Origin: Aliiglaciecola lipolytica E3
Lineage (GTDB): Bacteria > Pseudomonadota > Gammaproteobacteria > Enterobacterales > Alteromonadaceae
Reading direction: 5' to 3'
Length of the DNA: 64,000 nucleotides
NCBI RefSeq assembly: GCF_000314975.1
Contig: NZ_BAEN01000042.1
Coordinates: 1 to 64,000, forward strand
Both the position numbers and the translations under genes were made by a program. The notes under the pieces were generated by a model that saw only the letters and a program-made list of their open reading frames with translations, did not search any database and was not told the origin of the DNA. Position 1 is the first letter of the stretch. Every line of letters begins with the position of its first letter. Shown in pieces: positions 33,955 to 43,600 of this stretch.

Positions 33955-36365
33955 TGAAAGCCTCTCTGTATTCAGGGCAACGCGCTTCAGAGCTCTTGCC
34001 AGTATTGGCCTATTCCGACGATGAGCAACTGTTTTTCATGGAAGACCAGAGTGTTGGCTTTGGTTTTCTATGTGACCCATTGCCTGGTGGTGATGAGTCT
34101 GTTGCAGACAGGGTTAATGTTCTACTCAACAACGACTGGCCAAAAGACACTTTGCTGCAATTTGGCCTGTACGCCTCGCCTGATATTCAAACCGACCTTC
34201 AGCGCATGATGGGCTTACGGCATCGTCAATCCGATCCATTGCTTAGGGCGTCGATACGCAAACGTGCGGATTTCCTCGATGGGGGCACGGTTCAATCGAT
34301 AGAAGAATCGACCCAGACTCAGGTACGCAACTTTCAACTGATCGTCACCTGCAAATTGCCTTTGGAAAGTCCTATACCGACGGAGCGTGAGTTGAGTCGA
34401 GCATCCGCGCTTCGAGCTTCTTTCTCTCAGGCGTTGGCAACGGTTGGTTTTCGCGTCACTGAGATGACTGACCGAAATTGGCTCGCGGCATTAAGTGCGC
34501 AACTTAACTGGGGAAAAGATGCTTCTTGGCGTAATCCATCTCCAATCCGCAGTGAGGCAGATAAACCACTTCGAGAGCAAGTGTTGGATTATGACCGAGC
34601 TATCAAGGTGGATAGCCAAGGTCTGATGCTGGGTGATTACCGAGTTAAAACCTTATCGTTTAAGCGCTTGCCTGAGCGGATCTGGTTTGGTCATGCCGCA
34701 AGTTTTGCGGGCGATATGATGACGGGCAGTCGCGGCTTACGCGGCAGCTTTTTGCTAAATGTCACCATTCACTTTCCTTCAGCCGAGGCGATGCGATCTC
34801 GTTTAGAGACGAAGCGTCAATGGGCGGTCAATCAGGCTTATGGCCCGATGCTCAAGTTTGTGCCGGTGCTGGCAGCCAAGAAAAAGGGGTTTGATGTTCT
34901 TTTTGAAGCCTTGCAAGAAGGTGATCGTCCTATTCGGGCAAATATGACCTTAACGCTGTTTTCCCCGACGGAAGAGGCGTCCATCAGCTCTGTTTCAAAT
35001 GCTCGAACTTATTTCAAAGAACTCGGGTTTGAGCTGATGGAAGACAAGTACTTCTGTTTGCCCATTTTCCTGAATGCCTTGCCATTTGGTGCCGACCGCC
35101 AGGCGATGAACGACTTGTTTCGATTTAAGACCATGGCGACACGACATGTGATCCCACTGTTGCCTTTGTTTGCAGATTGGAAAGGCACGGGCACGCCAGT
35201 GATTAACTTTGTTTCCCGCAATGGCCAGATCATGAGTGTGTCCCTTTATGACTCGGGCAGTAATTACAACTGTTGCATCGCGGCGCAATCGGGATCGGGC
35301 AAGTCATTCCTGGTGAACGAAATCATCTCCTCCTACTTATCTGAAGGCGGGCAATGCTGGGTAATTGATGTTGGCCGCTCTTATGAAAAGCTGTGTGAAG
35401 TCTATGATGGTGAGTTCTTACAGTTCGGGCGGGACAGTGGCATTTGCTTAAACCCGTTTGAAATCGTTGAGGACTATGACGAAGAAGCGGATGTACTGGT
35501 TGGGTTATTGGCCGCAATGGCCGCACCTACGCAGTCATTAACCGATTTTCAGATGGCCAACCTAAAACGTCAGACCCGTGAACTGTGGGAGAAAAAAGGT
35601 CGTGCCATGTTGGTTGATGATGTGGCAGAGGCTTTAAAAAATCATGAAGACCGACGTGTGCAGGACGTGGGTGAGCAGCTCTATCCGTTTACGACACAGG
35701 GCGAATATGGCCGCTTCTTTAATGGTCACAACAATATTCGCTTCAAAAACCGATTCACCGTTCTGGAGTTAGAAGAGCTCAAGGGGCGTAAGCATCTGCA
35801 ACAAGTGGTGTTGCTTCAGCTTATCTACCAAATCCAACAGGAGATGTACTTAGGTGAGCGGGATCGTCGCAAGATTGTGTTCATTGACGAAGCCTGGGAT
35901 CTGCTGACTCAAGGTGATGTCGGTAAGTTTATCGAGACGGGTTACCGTCGATTTCGAAAATATGGCGGCAGTGCTGTAACAGTAACGCAGTCGGTCAACG
36001 ATTTATACGACAGCCCTACAGGTAAAGCCATCGCTGAAAACTCGGCCAATATGTACCTGCTTGGCCAAAAAGCCGAAACCATCAACGCGCTCAAAAAAGA
36101 AGGCCGTTTGCCATTAGGTGAAGGCGGCTACGAATACCTGAAAACGGTTCATACCGTCACGGGTGTCTATTCCGAGATTTTCTTTATTACCGAGATGGGC
36201 ACCGGGATTGGCCGCCTTATCGTCGATCCGTTTCACAAGCTGTTGTACTCGTCCCGTGCAGAAGATGTAAACGCGATTAAACAGTTAACGCGCAAAGGCC
36301 TTTCTGTTGCTGATGCCATCTCTCAGTTGTTGAAGGAGCGAGGCTTTGACTGCTCCCCTCCCTAA
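33954..36365 (+). CDS. traC: TraC, type IV secretion ATPase, C-terminus altered by IS insertion
   Basis: 803 residues from the ATG at 33954 (GGAGGGG upstream). VirB4-type ATPase: Walker A QSGSGKS at about residues 444-451, Walker B IVFIDEAWDLL at about 640-650. It powers pilus assembly. The last residues CSPP come from the inserted TnpB element. Joining the flanks without it restores GFDSRDLDE and a stop overlapping the next gene's ATG, a normal tra-operon arrangement. Only the extreme C-terminus changes, so function is probably kept. Confidence 0.93.
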   Translation: MKASLYSGQRASELLPVLAYSDDEQLFFMEDQSVGFGFLCDPLPGGDESVADRVNVLLNNDWPKDTLLQFGLYASPDIQTDLQRMMGLRHRQSDPLLRASIRKRADFLDGGTVQSIEESTQTQVRNFQLIVTCKLPLESPIPTERELSRASALRASFSQALATVGFRVTEMTDRNWLAALSAQLNWGKDASWRNPSPIRSEADKPLREQVLDYDRAIKVDSQGLMLGDYRVKTLSFKRLPERIWFGHAASFAGDMMTGSRGLRGSFLLNVTIHFPSAEAMRSRLETKRQWAVNQAYGPMLKFVPVLAAKKKGFDVLFEALQEGDRPIRANMTLTLFSPTEEASISSVSNARTYFKELGFELMEDKYFCLPIFLNALPFGADRQAMNDLFRFKTMATRHVIPLLPLFADWKGTGTPVINFVSRNGQIMSVSLYDSGSNYNCCIAAQSGSGKSFLVNEIISSYLSEGGQCWVIDVGRSYEKLCEVYDGEFLQFGRDSGICLNPFEIVEDYDEEADVLVGLLAAMAAPTQSLTDFQMANLKRQTRELWEKKGRAMLVDDVAEALKNHEDRRVQDVGEQLYPFTTQGEYGRFFNGHNNIRFKNRFTVLELEELKGRKHLQQVVLLQLIYQIQQEMYLGERDRRKIVFIDEAWDLLTQGDVGKFIETGYRRFRKYGGSAVTVTQSVNDLYDSPTGKAIAENSANMYLLGQKAETINALKKEGRLPLGEGGYEYLKTVHTVTGVYSEIFFITEMGTGIGRLIVDPFHKLLYSSRAEDVNAIKQLTRKGLSVADAISQLLKERGFDCSPP

Positions 36366-36440
36366 AGGAAGGGGATTCTTGTTTCAAGGCGTTATGCCCG
36401 AAGTTCATTAGAACAATCGGGACTTACTTACGCTCCACAA
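36354..36440 (-). ncRNA. Putative omega RNA (TnpB guide RNA scaffold)
   Basis: The end of tnpB and the following bases, read on the minus strand, form the scaffold region with GAACTTCGGGCATAACGCC and the terminal GC-rich hairpin. By family rule the guide begins at the element end, at about 36,350, running into traC. Its exact ends cannot be read from sequence alone. Confidence 0.5.
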
Positions 36441-37531
36441 GCTAACACCGCTTGCCCAGCGGCTTTGATATTAATAGCGGCATTGGTATCACGGTCTAAG
36501 CGCGCTTCACACGCTGGACAAGTCCAATGCCTTATATGTAACGGTAGAGAATCAACTACGTGACCACAGCAATTACAACGCTTACTAGACGGATACCACT
36601 TGTCAATCTGGACAAGTGTTCTGCCGCGCCATTCTGCTTTGTACTCAAGCTGCCTAACCATTTCGCCCCAATTGGCGTCACCAATGGCCTTAGCAAGTCG
36701 CGGATTCTTGACCATGTTTTTAACGCTCAAACTCTCACAGCTAATCACTTGGTTTTCGTTTATCAACGTAGTGGTGAGTTTGTGGGTAAAGTCGCGGCGG
36801 CAGTCGGCAATCTTCGCCTGAATGCGAGCAACTTTGATTCTGGCTTTGTGGAAGTTGGCAGTTCCTTTCTTCTTCTTGGAAAGGCGGCGTTGCGCCTGAG
36901 CCAATTTCTTCTCGTACTTTGCAGTATGGCGGGGATTGCCAGATTTAAACCCGTCAGCGGTAATCACAAGGTCGGTCAAACCCAAATCAATACCCGTTGT
37001 CTTTTTGGTAACAGGCAGTGGTTTAGGCTCGAAGCGGCAAAGCATAGACACGAAGTAGCGGCCTGCACTGTCTTTCGAGATAGTGACGGTAGTTGGTTCG
37101 CTAGGAAGTTCACGCGACCAGCGAATATCAAGCGGCTGTTTGGACTTGGCAATGTAGATATTGCCATCTTTGAACTTAAACGCCGACTTCGTGAATTCTG
37201 CGCTTTGCTTGCTGCGCTTCTTCTTAAAGGCTGGATACTTCGCCCTTCCTTCAAAGAAGTTCTTAAACGCAGTTTGTTGATGGCGCAAAGATTGTTGGAG
37301 CGGTACACACGACACGCTGTTAAGCCATTCAAACTCAGTTTGCTTCTTGAGTTCGGTCAGCTTAGAGCTTGCCGTGTTGTAGTTAACCTTTTTGCTTTCG
37401 TTGTAGAAAGCGTCGGTACGCCATTTAAGGATCGCGTTATAAACGAAACGCACACAGCCGAAAGTCTGCGCAAGCAATTGAGCCTGTTCAGTCGTTGGGT
37501 AAAAGCGTTGTTTAATAGCGATCTCTTTCAT
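36428..37531 (-). CDS. tnpB: TnpB, RNA-guided endonuclease (OrfB)
   Basis: 367-residue complete TnpB. The RuvC residues are Asp182 (GIDLGLTD), Glu266 (SCESLSV) and Asp348 (DRDTNAA). The zinc finger is Cys319/Cys322 and Cys338/Cys341. TnpB family members use the omega RNA encoded at the 3' end of their element to cut DNA next to a short TAM. The RNA here would read out into the traC 3' end, so the guide should match traC. No frameshift, all catalytic residues present. Confidence 0.93.
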   Translation of the reverse strand: MKEIAIKQRFYPTTEQAQLLAQTFGCVRFVYNAILKWRTDAFYNESKKVNYNTASSKLTELKKQTEFEWLNSVSCVPLQQSLRHQQTAFKNFFEGRAKYPAFKKKRSKQSAEFTKSAFKFKDGNIYIAKSKQPLDIRWSRELPSEPTTVTISKDSAGRYFVSMLCRFEPKPLPVTKKTTGIDLGLTDLVITADGFKSGNPRHTAKYEKKLAQAQRRLSKKKKGTANFHKARIKVARIQAKIADCRRDFTHKLTTTLINENQVISCESLSVKNMVKNPRLAKAIGDANWGEMVRQLEYKAEWRGRTLVQIDKWYPSSKRCNCCGHVVDSLPLHIRHWTCPACEARLDRDTNAAINIKAAGQAVLACGA

Positions 37532-37660
37532 AGTTCACAAGAATACAGTTGTTTTTGTGAAAGTAAATATTAACATTAACCAATCGGGTAGTTTTTGCTC
37601 CTTCGGAGCAACCGCTATCCCTCCTCGCCCTAGAAGGACGGGGTTTCTCGCGGGATTTAG

Positions 37661-38008
37661 ATGAATAAGACCACGCTTTGGCCATTTATGGCCTCTATTA
37701 CTTTGTCTATTGCTGGTAGCGGTTTAATGACCAGCTGGCTTTTAATGAAAACACTCGAACCCATCCACAGCCAGTTGGCGTTAAGTACGCCCATTGCAGT
37801 CGTGGATTTTGGGGATGCGGTGTTGTCACTGGGTCCTAATGCCAGCGAACAAGACATCGAATCCAGGTTGCTTCAGACCAATCAGCAAATTGAAAAGTTA
37901 AAAGCAGCCGGTTTTATCGTGCTGGATGCCCAAGCGGTGGTTGGCGCTGATGATTCTGTTTTCGTGCCAGTAGGCTCAAAGGAGGTGTCTCATGCAGATA
38001 CTCCGTAA
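37661..38008 (+). CDS. TrbI-like small inner-membrane transfer protein
   Basis: 115-residue protein with one membrane segment (about residues 8-28) and a periplasmic part (IAVVDFGDAV... AAGFIVLDAQAVVGA), similar in plan to F-type TrbI. It lies between traC and trhF, as in SXT. The TnpB element stops about 13 bases before its ATG, leaving GCGGGATTTAG as leader; the original traC stop probably overlapped this start. It overlaps trhF by 17 bases. Confidence 0.7.
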   Translation: MNKTTLWPFMASITLSIAGSGLMTSWLLMKTLEPIHSQLALSTPIAVVDFGDAVLSLGPNASEQDIESRLLQTNQQIEKLKAAGFIVLDAQAVVGADDSVFVPVGSKEVSHADTP

Positions 38009-38504
38009 AAGAATGCCTTGGCGGCCATATCTCATCCGGCTGACCATTCTTGCGTTAATCATGGCCTTGGTAGGCACCTATGCCATGATGCGCTACCGAA
38101 TAGGTATTGATACCCAGCAAGAGCGCTGCCTTCCTGATACCACGGTATATCTGATTGACTTATGGAATAAAGAGCCCGTTAAGGATGGTCTGTATGCCTT
38201 CCACTCAAAAGGACTCGCTCCGTTATATAACGACGGTACTCGGATGCTGAAACGCCTAACAGGGATGCCAGGGGATGAAGTCAAGGTGACGCCTGAGCAT
38301 GTGCTGGTGAATGGTGCTGAAGTCTCTACCGGCATGGCATTAGCCCAGCGTCTTGGTGTGGCTGAAACAGAATTTAGCCGCTCATTGACGCTGCAAGAAA
38401 ACGAGTATTGGTTTTCCGGTGAGGCCGCAACGAGTTTCGACTCCCGTTATTGGAATGCCGTTAAGCGCGAGCAGATTGTCGGTCGCGCTTGGCCGCTTTG
38501 GTAG
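37992..38504 (+). CDS. trhF: TrhF, S26-type signal peptidase of the transfer system
   Basis: 170-residue S26/TraF-type peptidase. Its membrane segment is at residues ~13-34, and the general-base Lys lies in MLKRLTGMPGDEV (about residue 92). The region after the membrane segment reads QERCLPDTT: a Cys stands where most signal peptidases have the nucleophile Ser (S-M-P). IncHI/SXT-type TrhF proteins are believed to process or cyclise pilin. Confidence 0.85.
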   Translation: MQILRKRMPWRPYLIRLTILALIMALVGTYAMMRYRIGIDTQQERCLPDTTVYLIDLWNKEPVKDGLYAFHSKGLAPLYNDGTRMLKRLTGMPGDEVKVTPEHVLVNGAEVSTGMALAQRLGVAETEFSRSLTLQENEYWFSGEAATSFDSRYWNAVKREQIVGRAWPLW

Positions 38505-38514
38505 GAGGTGGATG

Positions 38515-39639
38515 ATGAGAAGACTATGCCTCTTATTTTTGTTGGTTGCTCCATTGGCTTGGGTGCAAGTGTCCTGGGCACAAGAGCCTTATCCGTTGTC
38601 TGACGAGGACAAAAAGATCGTCGAAATGAGCCGCAGCATTTTACAAAGTGCTGTGGATGGTGCATCTGAATTTATAGAGCCTTTTGCACCGGTTGAACAA
38701 CCTGCGTCGCTCAAACACAGCGATGAATGGTTGATATTTGCGTCGTCCTCACTGGGAGATTCGTCACTGAAGCAGCTTTTCAAAGAGGCCAGTGCTACCG
38801 GCGCTATTGTGTTGTTTCGGGGAATTCCTGAAGGAAAGACCTTGGGGGCAGCTATCCGTGATTGGCATACCCTGATGACGGGGCTTGATCCTGTTCCTCA
38901 GGTTCGAATCGATCCGAAAGCCTTTGTGCACTGGCGGGTGACTAGCGTGCCTGCCATTTTTCGCATAGACGATGACAAGGTGACTGCAAGTGCACTAGGG
39001 GTTTACAGCAAGGACTGGTTGCAACGCCAAATTGAAACCGGCAATACCGGTTCATTGGGTCAACGCGGTCCGATTCATTCGATTTTAGAACCGGATTTGA
39101 TGCAAGTGGCGATGCAGCGATTACAGTCGATTGACCTGGGCGCATTAAAGAAAAAAGCCATTGAGCGTTTCTGGTCTCGCCAAACATTCACTGACTTACC
39201 CAAAGCCACGCAGTATCGGATAAGAACGGTTGATCCAACCATCGTCATGCAGCGGCCACTATTGGATGCCAATGGCCGAACATTGATCCCAGCAGGAACG
39301 CGTATTAACCCGCTCAAAGCCTTGCCATTTACTCAGCAGCTCGTGGTGTTTAATGCGTCGAACGCTGAAGAAGTGGACGCAGTAGCGCATTGGCTTGAGA
39401 CGCAAGATAGGACGCTGCGCCGCATTACGCTTATCACCACGCAGCTCGACCGTGCCCAAGGCTGGAATCGCCTCAATGCGCTCGAAAAGACATTGGATAG
39501 TCCGGTTTACCTTCTCAATGCCTCGCTAAAGCAGCGCTTTGATCTGCAAGTCACCCCATCGTTTGTTCAAGCAAAGGGGCTCGCGTTTGAAATAGAAGAA
39601 ATTCCAGCAAAGGAGCTTGTTCATGAAAAAGCTCAATAA
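38515..39639 (+). CDS. traW: TraW with N-terminal TrbC domain (fused pilus assembly protein)
   Basis: 374 residues from the ATG at 38515 (AGGAGG six bases upstream; an ATG at 38512 is equally in frame). A signal peptide is at about 1-21. Residues ~75-170 (LIFASSSLGDSSLKQLFKEA, VHWRVTSVPAIFRID) are TrbC-like, and residues ~220-370 (RPLLDANGRTLIPAGTRINP) are TraW-like. F plasmids encode these as two proteins; the fused form is usual for SXT/IncHI. Periplasmic, needed for pilus assembly. Confidence 0.9.
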   Translation: MRRLCLLFLLVAPLAWVQVSWAQEPYPLSDEDKKIVEMSRSILQSAVDGASEFIEPFAPVEQPASLKHSDEWLIFASSSLGDSSLKQLFKEASATGAIVLFRGIPEGKTLGAAIRDWHTLMTGLDPVPQVRIDPKAFVHWRVTSVPAIFRIDDDKVTASALGVYSKDWLQRQIETGNTGSLGQRGPIHSILEPDLMQVAMQRLQSIDLGALKKKAIERFWSRQTFTDLPKATQYRIRTVDPTIVMQRPLLDANGRTLIPAGTRINPLKALPFTQQLVVFNASNAEEVDAVAHWLETQDRTLRRITLITTQLDRAQGWNRLNALEKTLDSPVYLLNASLKQRFDLQVTPSFVQAKGLAFEIEEIPAKELVHEKAQ

Positions 39640-40651
39640 TACGTATCGTCTGATGCGGACTCTCGTTGTCATGTTTGTCCTAAGCGCCTCTATTCCTGCA
39701 AAAGCCGAATTGACTTGCCCAGACGCGGGGTTATTGTCCGGCAAGTTGCTGACGGATGTTTGCTGGTCATGCATTTTTCCTATCCGGGTTGCCGGTCTTC
39801 CTCTTGGCTCTGGCAATGTCCCAAGCGGCGCATCAAATAAGTCATTTTGCTTATGTGAAGACAACTTAGGCGTGCCAAGGCCAGGTATTGTTACCAGTAT
39901 GTGGGAGCCAGCGCGTTTGATTGAACTGGTCAGAACGCCAGGTTGTTCGCCTTCACTGGGAGGGATTCGCTTACCGTTAGGTGATAGGCGATTGCAAGGT
40001 GGTCATGGTGAAGGTGAATACGATACCGGTGATCTTGCTTTCTACCATTACCATTATTACGCCTTTCCGCTTTTGGTCATGCTCGATTTGTTCATGGATG
40101 GCAATTGCAATGCCGATGGTTACATGGATTTTGACTTGATGTATTTGTCGGAATTGGACCCAACATGGCTGAACGATGAACTGGCCTTTTTTACTCAGCC
40201 TGAAGCTGCTGCTGTTGCTAATCCATTGGCTATCTCTGCTTGTACCGCTGACGCTGCTTCATCAACGCTTGGTAAACCCATCGATCAGTTGTTTTGGTGT
40301 GCTGGCAGTTGGGGCCATCTCTATCCGTTATCTGGCCACACCTTAGCCTTTGGTTCATTAGCAGAAAACACCAGCCATTTAGCGGCGCGTGCAATCGCGG
40401 CTCAACACAGGCGTGGTCTTGCAAGACGAACAATGGGGAACAGTGCGCTATGCCGACCTGTTATCGAACCCATGCTGCCGAAATCCCAATACAAGATGAG
40501 TATGTTCTTCCCTGTACCAGAAACTGAAAGTGCGCATGTCATCGGTGAAAGCACCATGAAATGGGGAGAGTGGCGAACGATCCCCGGTGCCGGAGAAGAT
40601 GCGCTCTACATTTTGTGGCGCTGGCAAGACTGCTGTAACTCGGGAGGTTAA
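39623..40651 (+). CDS. traU: TraU, pilus assembly/DNA transfer protein
   Basis: 342 residues from the ATG at 39623 (AGGAG seven bases upstream; TTG 39617 rejected). A signal peptide ends about residue 27 (SIPAKA). Cys-rich periplasmic protein with the TraU motifs CPDAGLLSGKLLTDVCWSCIFPIR and GSWGHLYPLSGH. Needed for DNA transfer in F. It overlaps traW by 17 bases and ends 2 bases before traN. Confidence 0.95.
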   Translation: MKKLNNTYRLMRTLVVMFVLSASIPAKAELTCPDAGLLSGKLLTDVCWSCIFPIRVAGLPLGSGNVPSGASNKSFCLCEDNLGVPRPGIVTSMWEPARLIELVRTPGCSPSLGGIRLPLGDRRLQGGHGEGEYDTGDLAFYHYHYYAFPLLVMLDLFMDGNCNADGYMDFDLMYLSELDPTWLNDELAFFTQPEAAAVANPLAISACTADAASSTLGKPIDQLFWCAGSWGHLYPLSGHTLAFGSLAENTSHLAARAIAAQHRRGLARRTMGNSALCRPVIEPMLPKSQYKMSMFFPVPETESAHVIGESTMKWGEWRTIPGAGEDALYILWRWQDCCNSGG

Positions 40652-40653
40652 CT

Positions 40654-43600
40654 ATGAAACCAACATTTTTTACCCGAGTGTTAGCGGGTATTTTATCTAT
40701 CACTATGGCGTGCTTGCCCTTACATGGTGTGGCCGCTGATGTACAGCGCCAATCCGGCCTAAGCGGACAACAAGAAGGTAAGCAATTGCTGCAAAACTGG
40801 ACGATGCCCGCACTCAATGGCAATACATTGTCGGTGCCGAATGGCAGTGGTAATGAGTCCATTAACTTGCAAGAGCTTTTCCCAGGTATGGATCAGGGCT
40901 CATTGGATGTCTTAACAGGCGTTTATGGCTCTGATGCCAGCATGAATCAATTGGGGACGCAGCGCCAAGAGAGCATGGTACCCGAAAGTGGCGCTACGGG
41001 TGAGGCATTTCGTTCGCTACAACAAATCAAAGACAGGTCTCGGCCAGATATGGTCAATGATCCCCTTTGGGCATTAACTGATGCGGTTCAAACTGACCCT
41101 AATCTATTGACGCAAAGCTTCCCAGGTTGTGAGTCTCAAGGTGAAGGAAGCCCAAACTACCAGCAATGTGACAGACTCAATACAGCGGTTAACAGCTGCA
41201 CTATTACTCACGATTACACGGCAGGCATTATTGAGCATGTTTCAGGACCAATGAACCTTCGCTCTTGTGGTGAGGGATGTCTTGAAGTTTGGATTGGACG
41301 AATTGGCGACAACTACTGGAGTGGCCGTTGTAAAGTGTTTGAACAGGCCATCACACTCAAAGTCGTGAACCCCGATGCGATTACCTCAGCCGTTCTTGAG
41401 TACGCCAAATGGGATGACTACATGCAAGTTTGGCTTGGCGATCAGAAAGTCTGGTCTGGGCCGAACAATAACTTTCCACCAGAAACGGCTGGCCGCTGCG
41501 AGCTCAGTACCAGTTGGGAGCGCAATCCAAATACCGATCTCACTGCTAAGCTAAAAGCGGTAGAACCAGGTTTAGAAGTGCCGGTAAAAATTCGCGTATC
41601 GGTTACTGGTAGTGGTGAGGGGTATGCACGCATCAAGGTGCGCTTTGATCCAACCAAGGTGGTGATGAATGATAGTTGGTCGCCACAATCCTGTATCGAA
41701 CAAGCAGCGGATATCCCGACGAAGTTTTCAGACTACAGCATTCAATGCACGGATCAGCCGTCTTCAACCAACGGATGTACGGTGGTCAATGGTGTTTCAG
41801 TTTGTGAATCCTACTTTGCCCCAAGCCCTGTGGCGGGCATATCGCCTTTGTGTCGGCGTATACAAGTCAGTGTGGATGACGAAAGCTATAAGGGGATTGA
41901 AAATCAGGCCTGCCAAGTGCTTGAAGCGAATCCTTCCTGTGGATTCATGTCGTCAGAATGTGCCGAAACCAATGATAAAGGTGAATGCATTCGTTTTACC
42001 GATACCTATGACTGTGGATTGCAAACCAGCGATCCAAAGTGTGTGGTATCCAACCTTATGCCAAGTAGTTTTGAGGCCTGTGAGCCTACTCAGACTATTA
42101 CGCCATTTACTGAAACCAAGCATGTACCGGATTACCAGGTGTGCGAAAAGATCAGCACGCTTACTCAGTGTCAGTTAGAGCGACGTGTATCCGCCGAAAC
42201 ACATCAACAAAGCTTGTACATTGAGCGCGGTTGCTTTAGCTCTGAAACGCTCAGCTTTGTTCCACAGCACAGCAGTACTATGCAAACTGGAAACGCGACA
42301 CTGAGGATTTTTGATAATCAAAATACTGAGATAAAAATCACCGAGTCGCCGTCAAAGGCAAATGGTTGGAAAACGACACTCTCACTGACGGGCAATAAAG
42401 AAGCGGTCACAGAGACGAAACCGTCCATTAAGTACCCTGAAATGACCTGTCCAAAAGGAACCTTGGTTGGCTCATTGTGCAAGGTCGTTAATGGGTCGAT
42501 TATTTCGTGGCATGAACCTCAGGAAGTCACTCGTTCCAGATGCGAATCCGGCTGGTACAAAGTCGATTTCGACACTTGCAGCCGAGAAGTTCAGAAGTGT
42601 TTGGTTCCTGCGAAACTGAGCGCTTCATTGACCTTCTCTGGCAAGTACTTAGAGCAAGACATTGTTCATCAATCAAGTGATCCGGGCATAGAGCAATGCT
42701 TGATGCAAACGGATCAGTTTACTGCGGTGCAGTGGCAGTGTTTGGATACGGGCACAAAACGAATCGACGGGTTAACGGTTGGTAGTGGCGAGTTGGCTAA
42801 TCTTGGAAGCCTTTATCCTGCGGTTGTTTCGTCTCCTGCTCATTTAACCAGTCGCGGCAGTTCTGATGGACTGGGACTCTCATGCTGGAGGGCAAGAGCG
42901 ACCTACAATGCTTCGACTGCTCATCCTGAGTTCAACATGGGCAGCTCAGATAGCTGGGTAGATGCCAATGGTAATACTCAAACTATCGTCAATAACGGAC
43001 AAAACACGACCACCAATACGTGTGCCGCGCTAGAGCAAAATCTGGCTTGCCAATATGTCAGAACCGAATGCACTGAAGGCGGGGCTGGTCATGAAGGCTT
43101 CTGCTATATCCAAAGTTTGGTGTATGACTGCGGACAAAGCGTAGAAGTGCAAAATGCACGAATGGAAACTCAATACAACTGTGAGGGGCCAGTTCGCTGT
43201 ATGGGCACAGATTGTTTAGAGCCAGAGTCAATCAAGCAGGCTAACTTTGCAGAAGCCGCTGCGATGCTTAATGCGGCGCAGTTTATGACCAATGATATGT
43301 CATGTACGGGAGCTGATGGCCAAGATAACGTCGAGTGTACGGTTTTTAAAGGTAATGCTGGCCAGTGCAAAAAAGCCGTTGGCGGCATAGTGGATTGCTG
43401 TGAAAAGCCAAGCGGCGTGTCGTTATCGGACTACATCACGATGATAGTGGCGGTTAACAAGCTTGATACGGCAGTCATGGCCATGAATCCGTCTTCGGCA
43501 ATCTATGGTTCTTGGAATACGCTCAGGGAGCCAATCACGAGCACTTGGAGTGCGGTCAAAGAGCCTTTTGTGTCAGCATGGGACTCTCTCATGGGAGCTG

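Larger units (their letters stand above)
36351..37648 (-). mobile_element. TnpB-only IS200/IS605-type element (IS1341-like) in traC
   Basis: An element of about 1.3 kb with tnpB but no tnpA. On the tnpB strand, the left end has a CCCCGTCCTTCTAGGGCGAGG hairpin region (about 37,610-37,645). The right end has the CCCCTTCC-ttt-AGGGAGGGG hairpin (about 36,353-36,377), preceded by GAACTTCGGGC...GCCTTGAAAC, the form typical of a TnpB omega RNA scaffold. Borders are inferred from restoring the traC frame and are good to a few bases. It has no target duplication, as expected of the family. Mobilisation needs TnpA from elsewhere. Confidence 0.8.

Noticed and set aside
33954-36365. traC as a disrupted pseudogene
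   Set aside because: The inserted element replaces only about six C-terminal residues; all ATPase motifs and the length are kept.
36560-37573. Long plus-strand open frame of 337 codons
   Set aside because: It lies entirely antisense to tnpB, whose frame carries all RuvC and zinc-finger residues; the antisense product has no recognisable domain or ribosome site.
41669-42178. 169-codon open frame inside traN
   Set aside because: Shifted frame of a long confirmed gene; Arg/Ser-rich shadow product.
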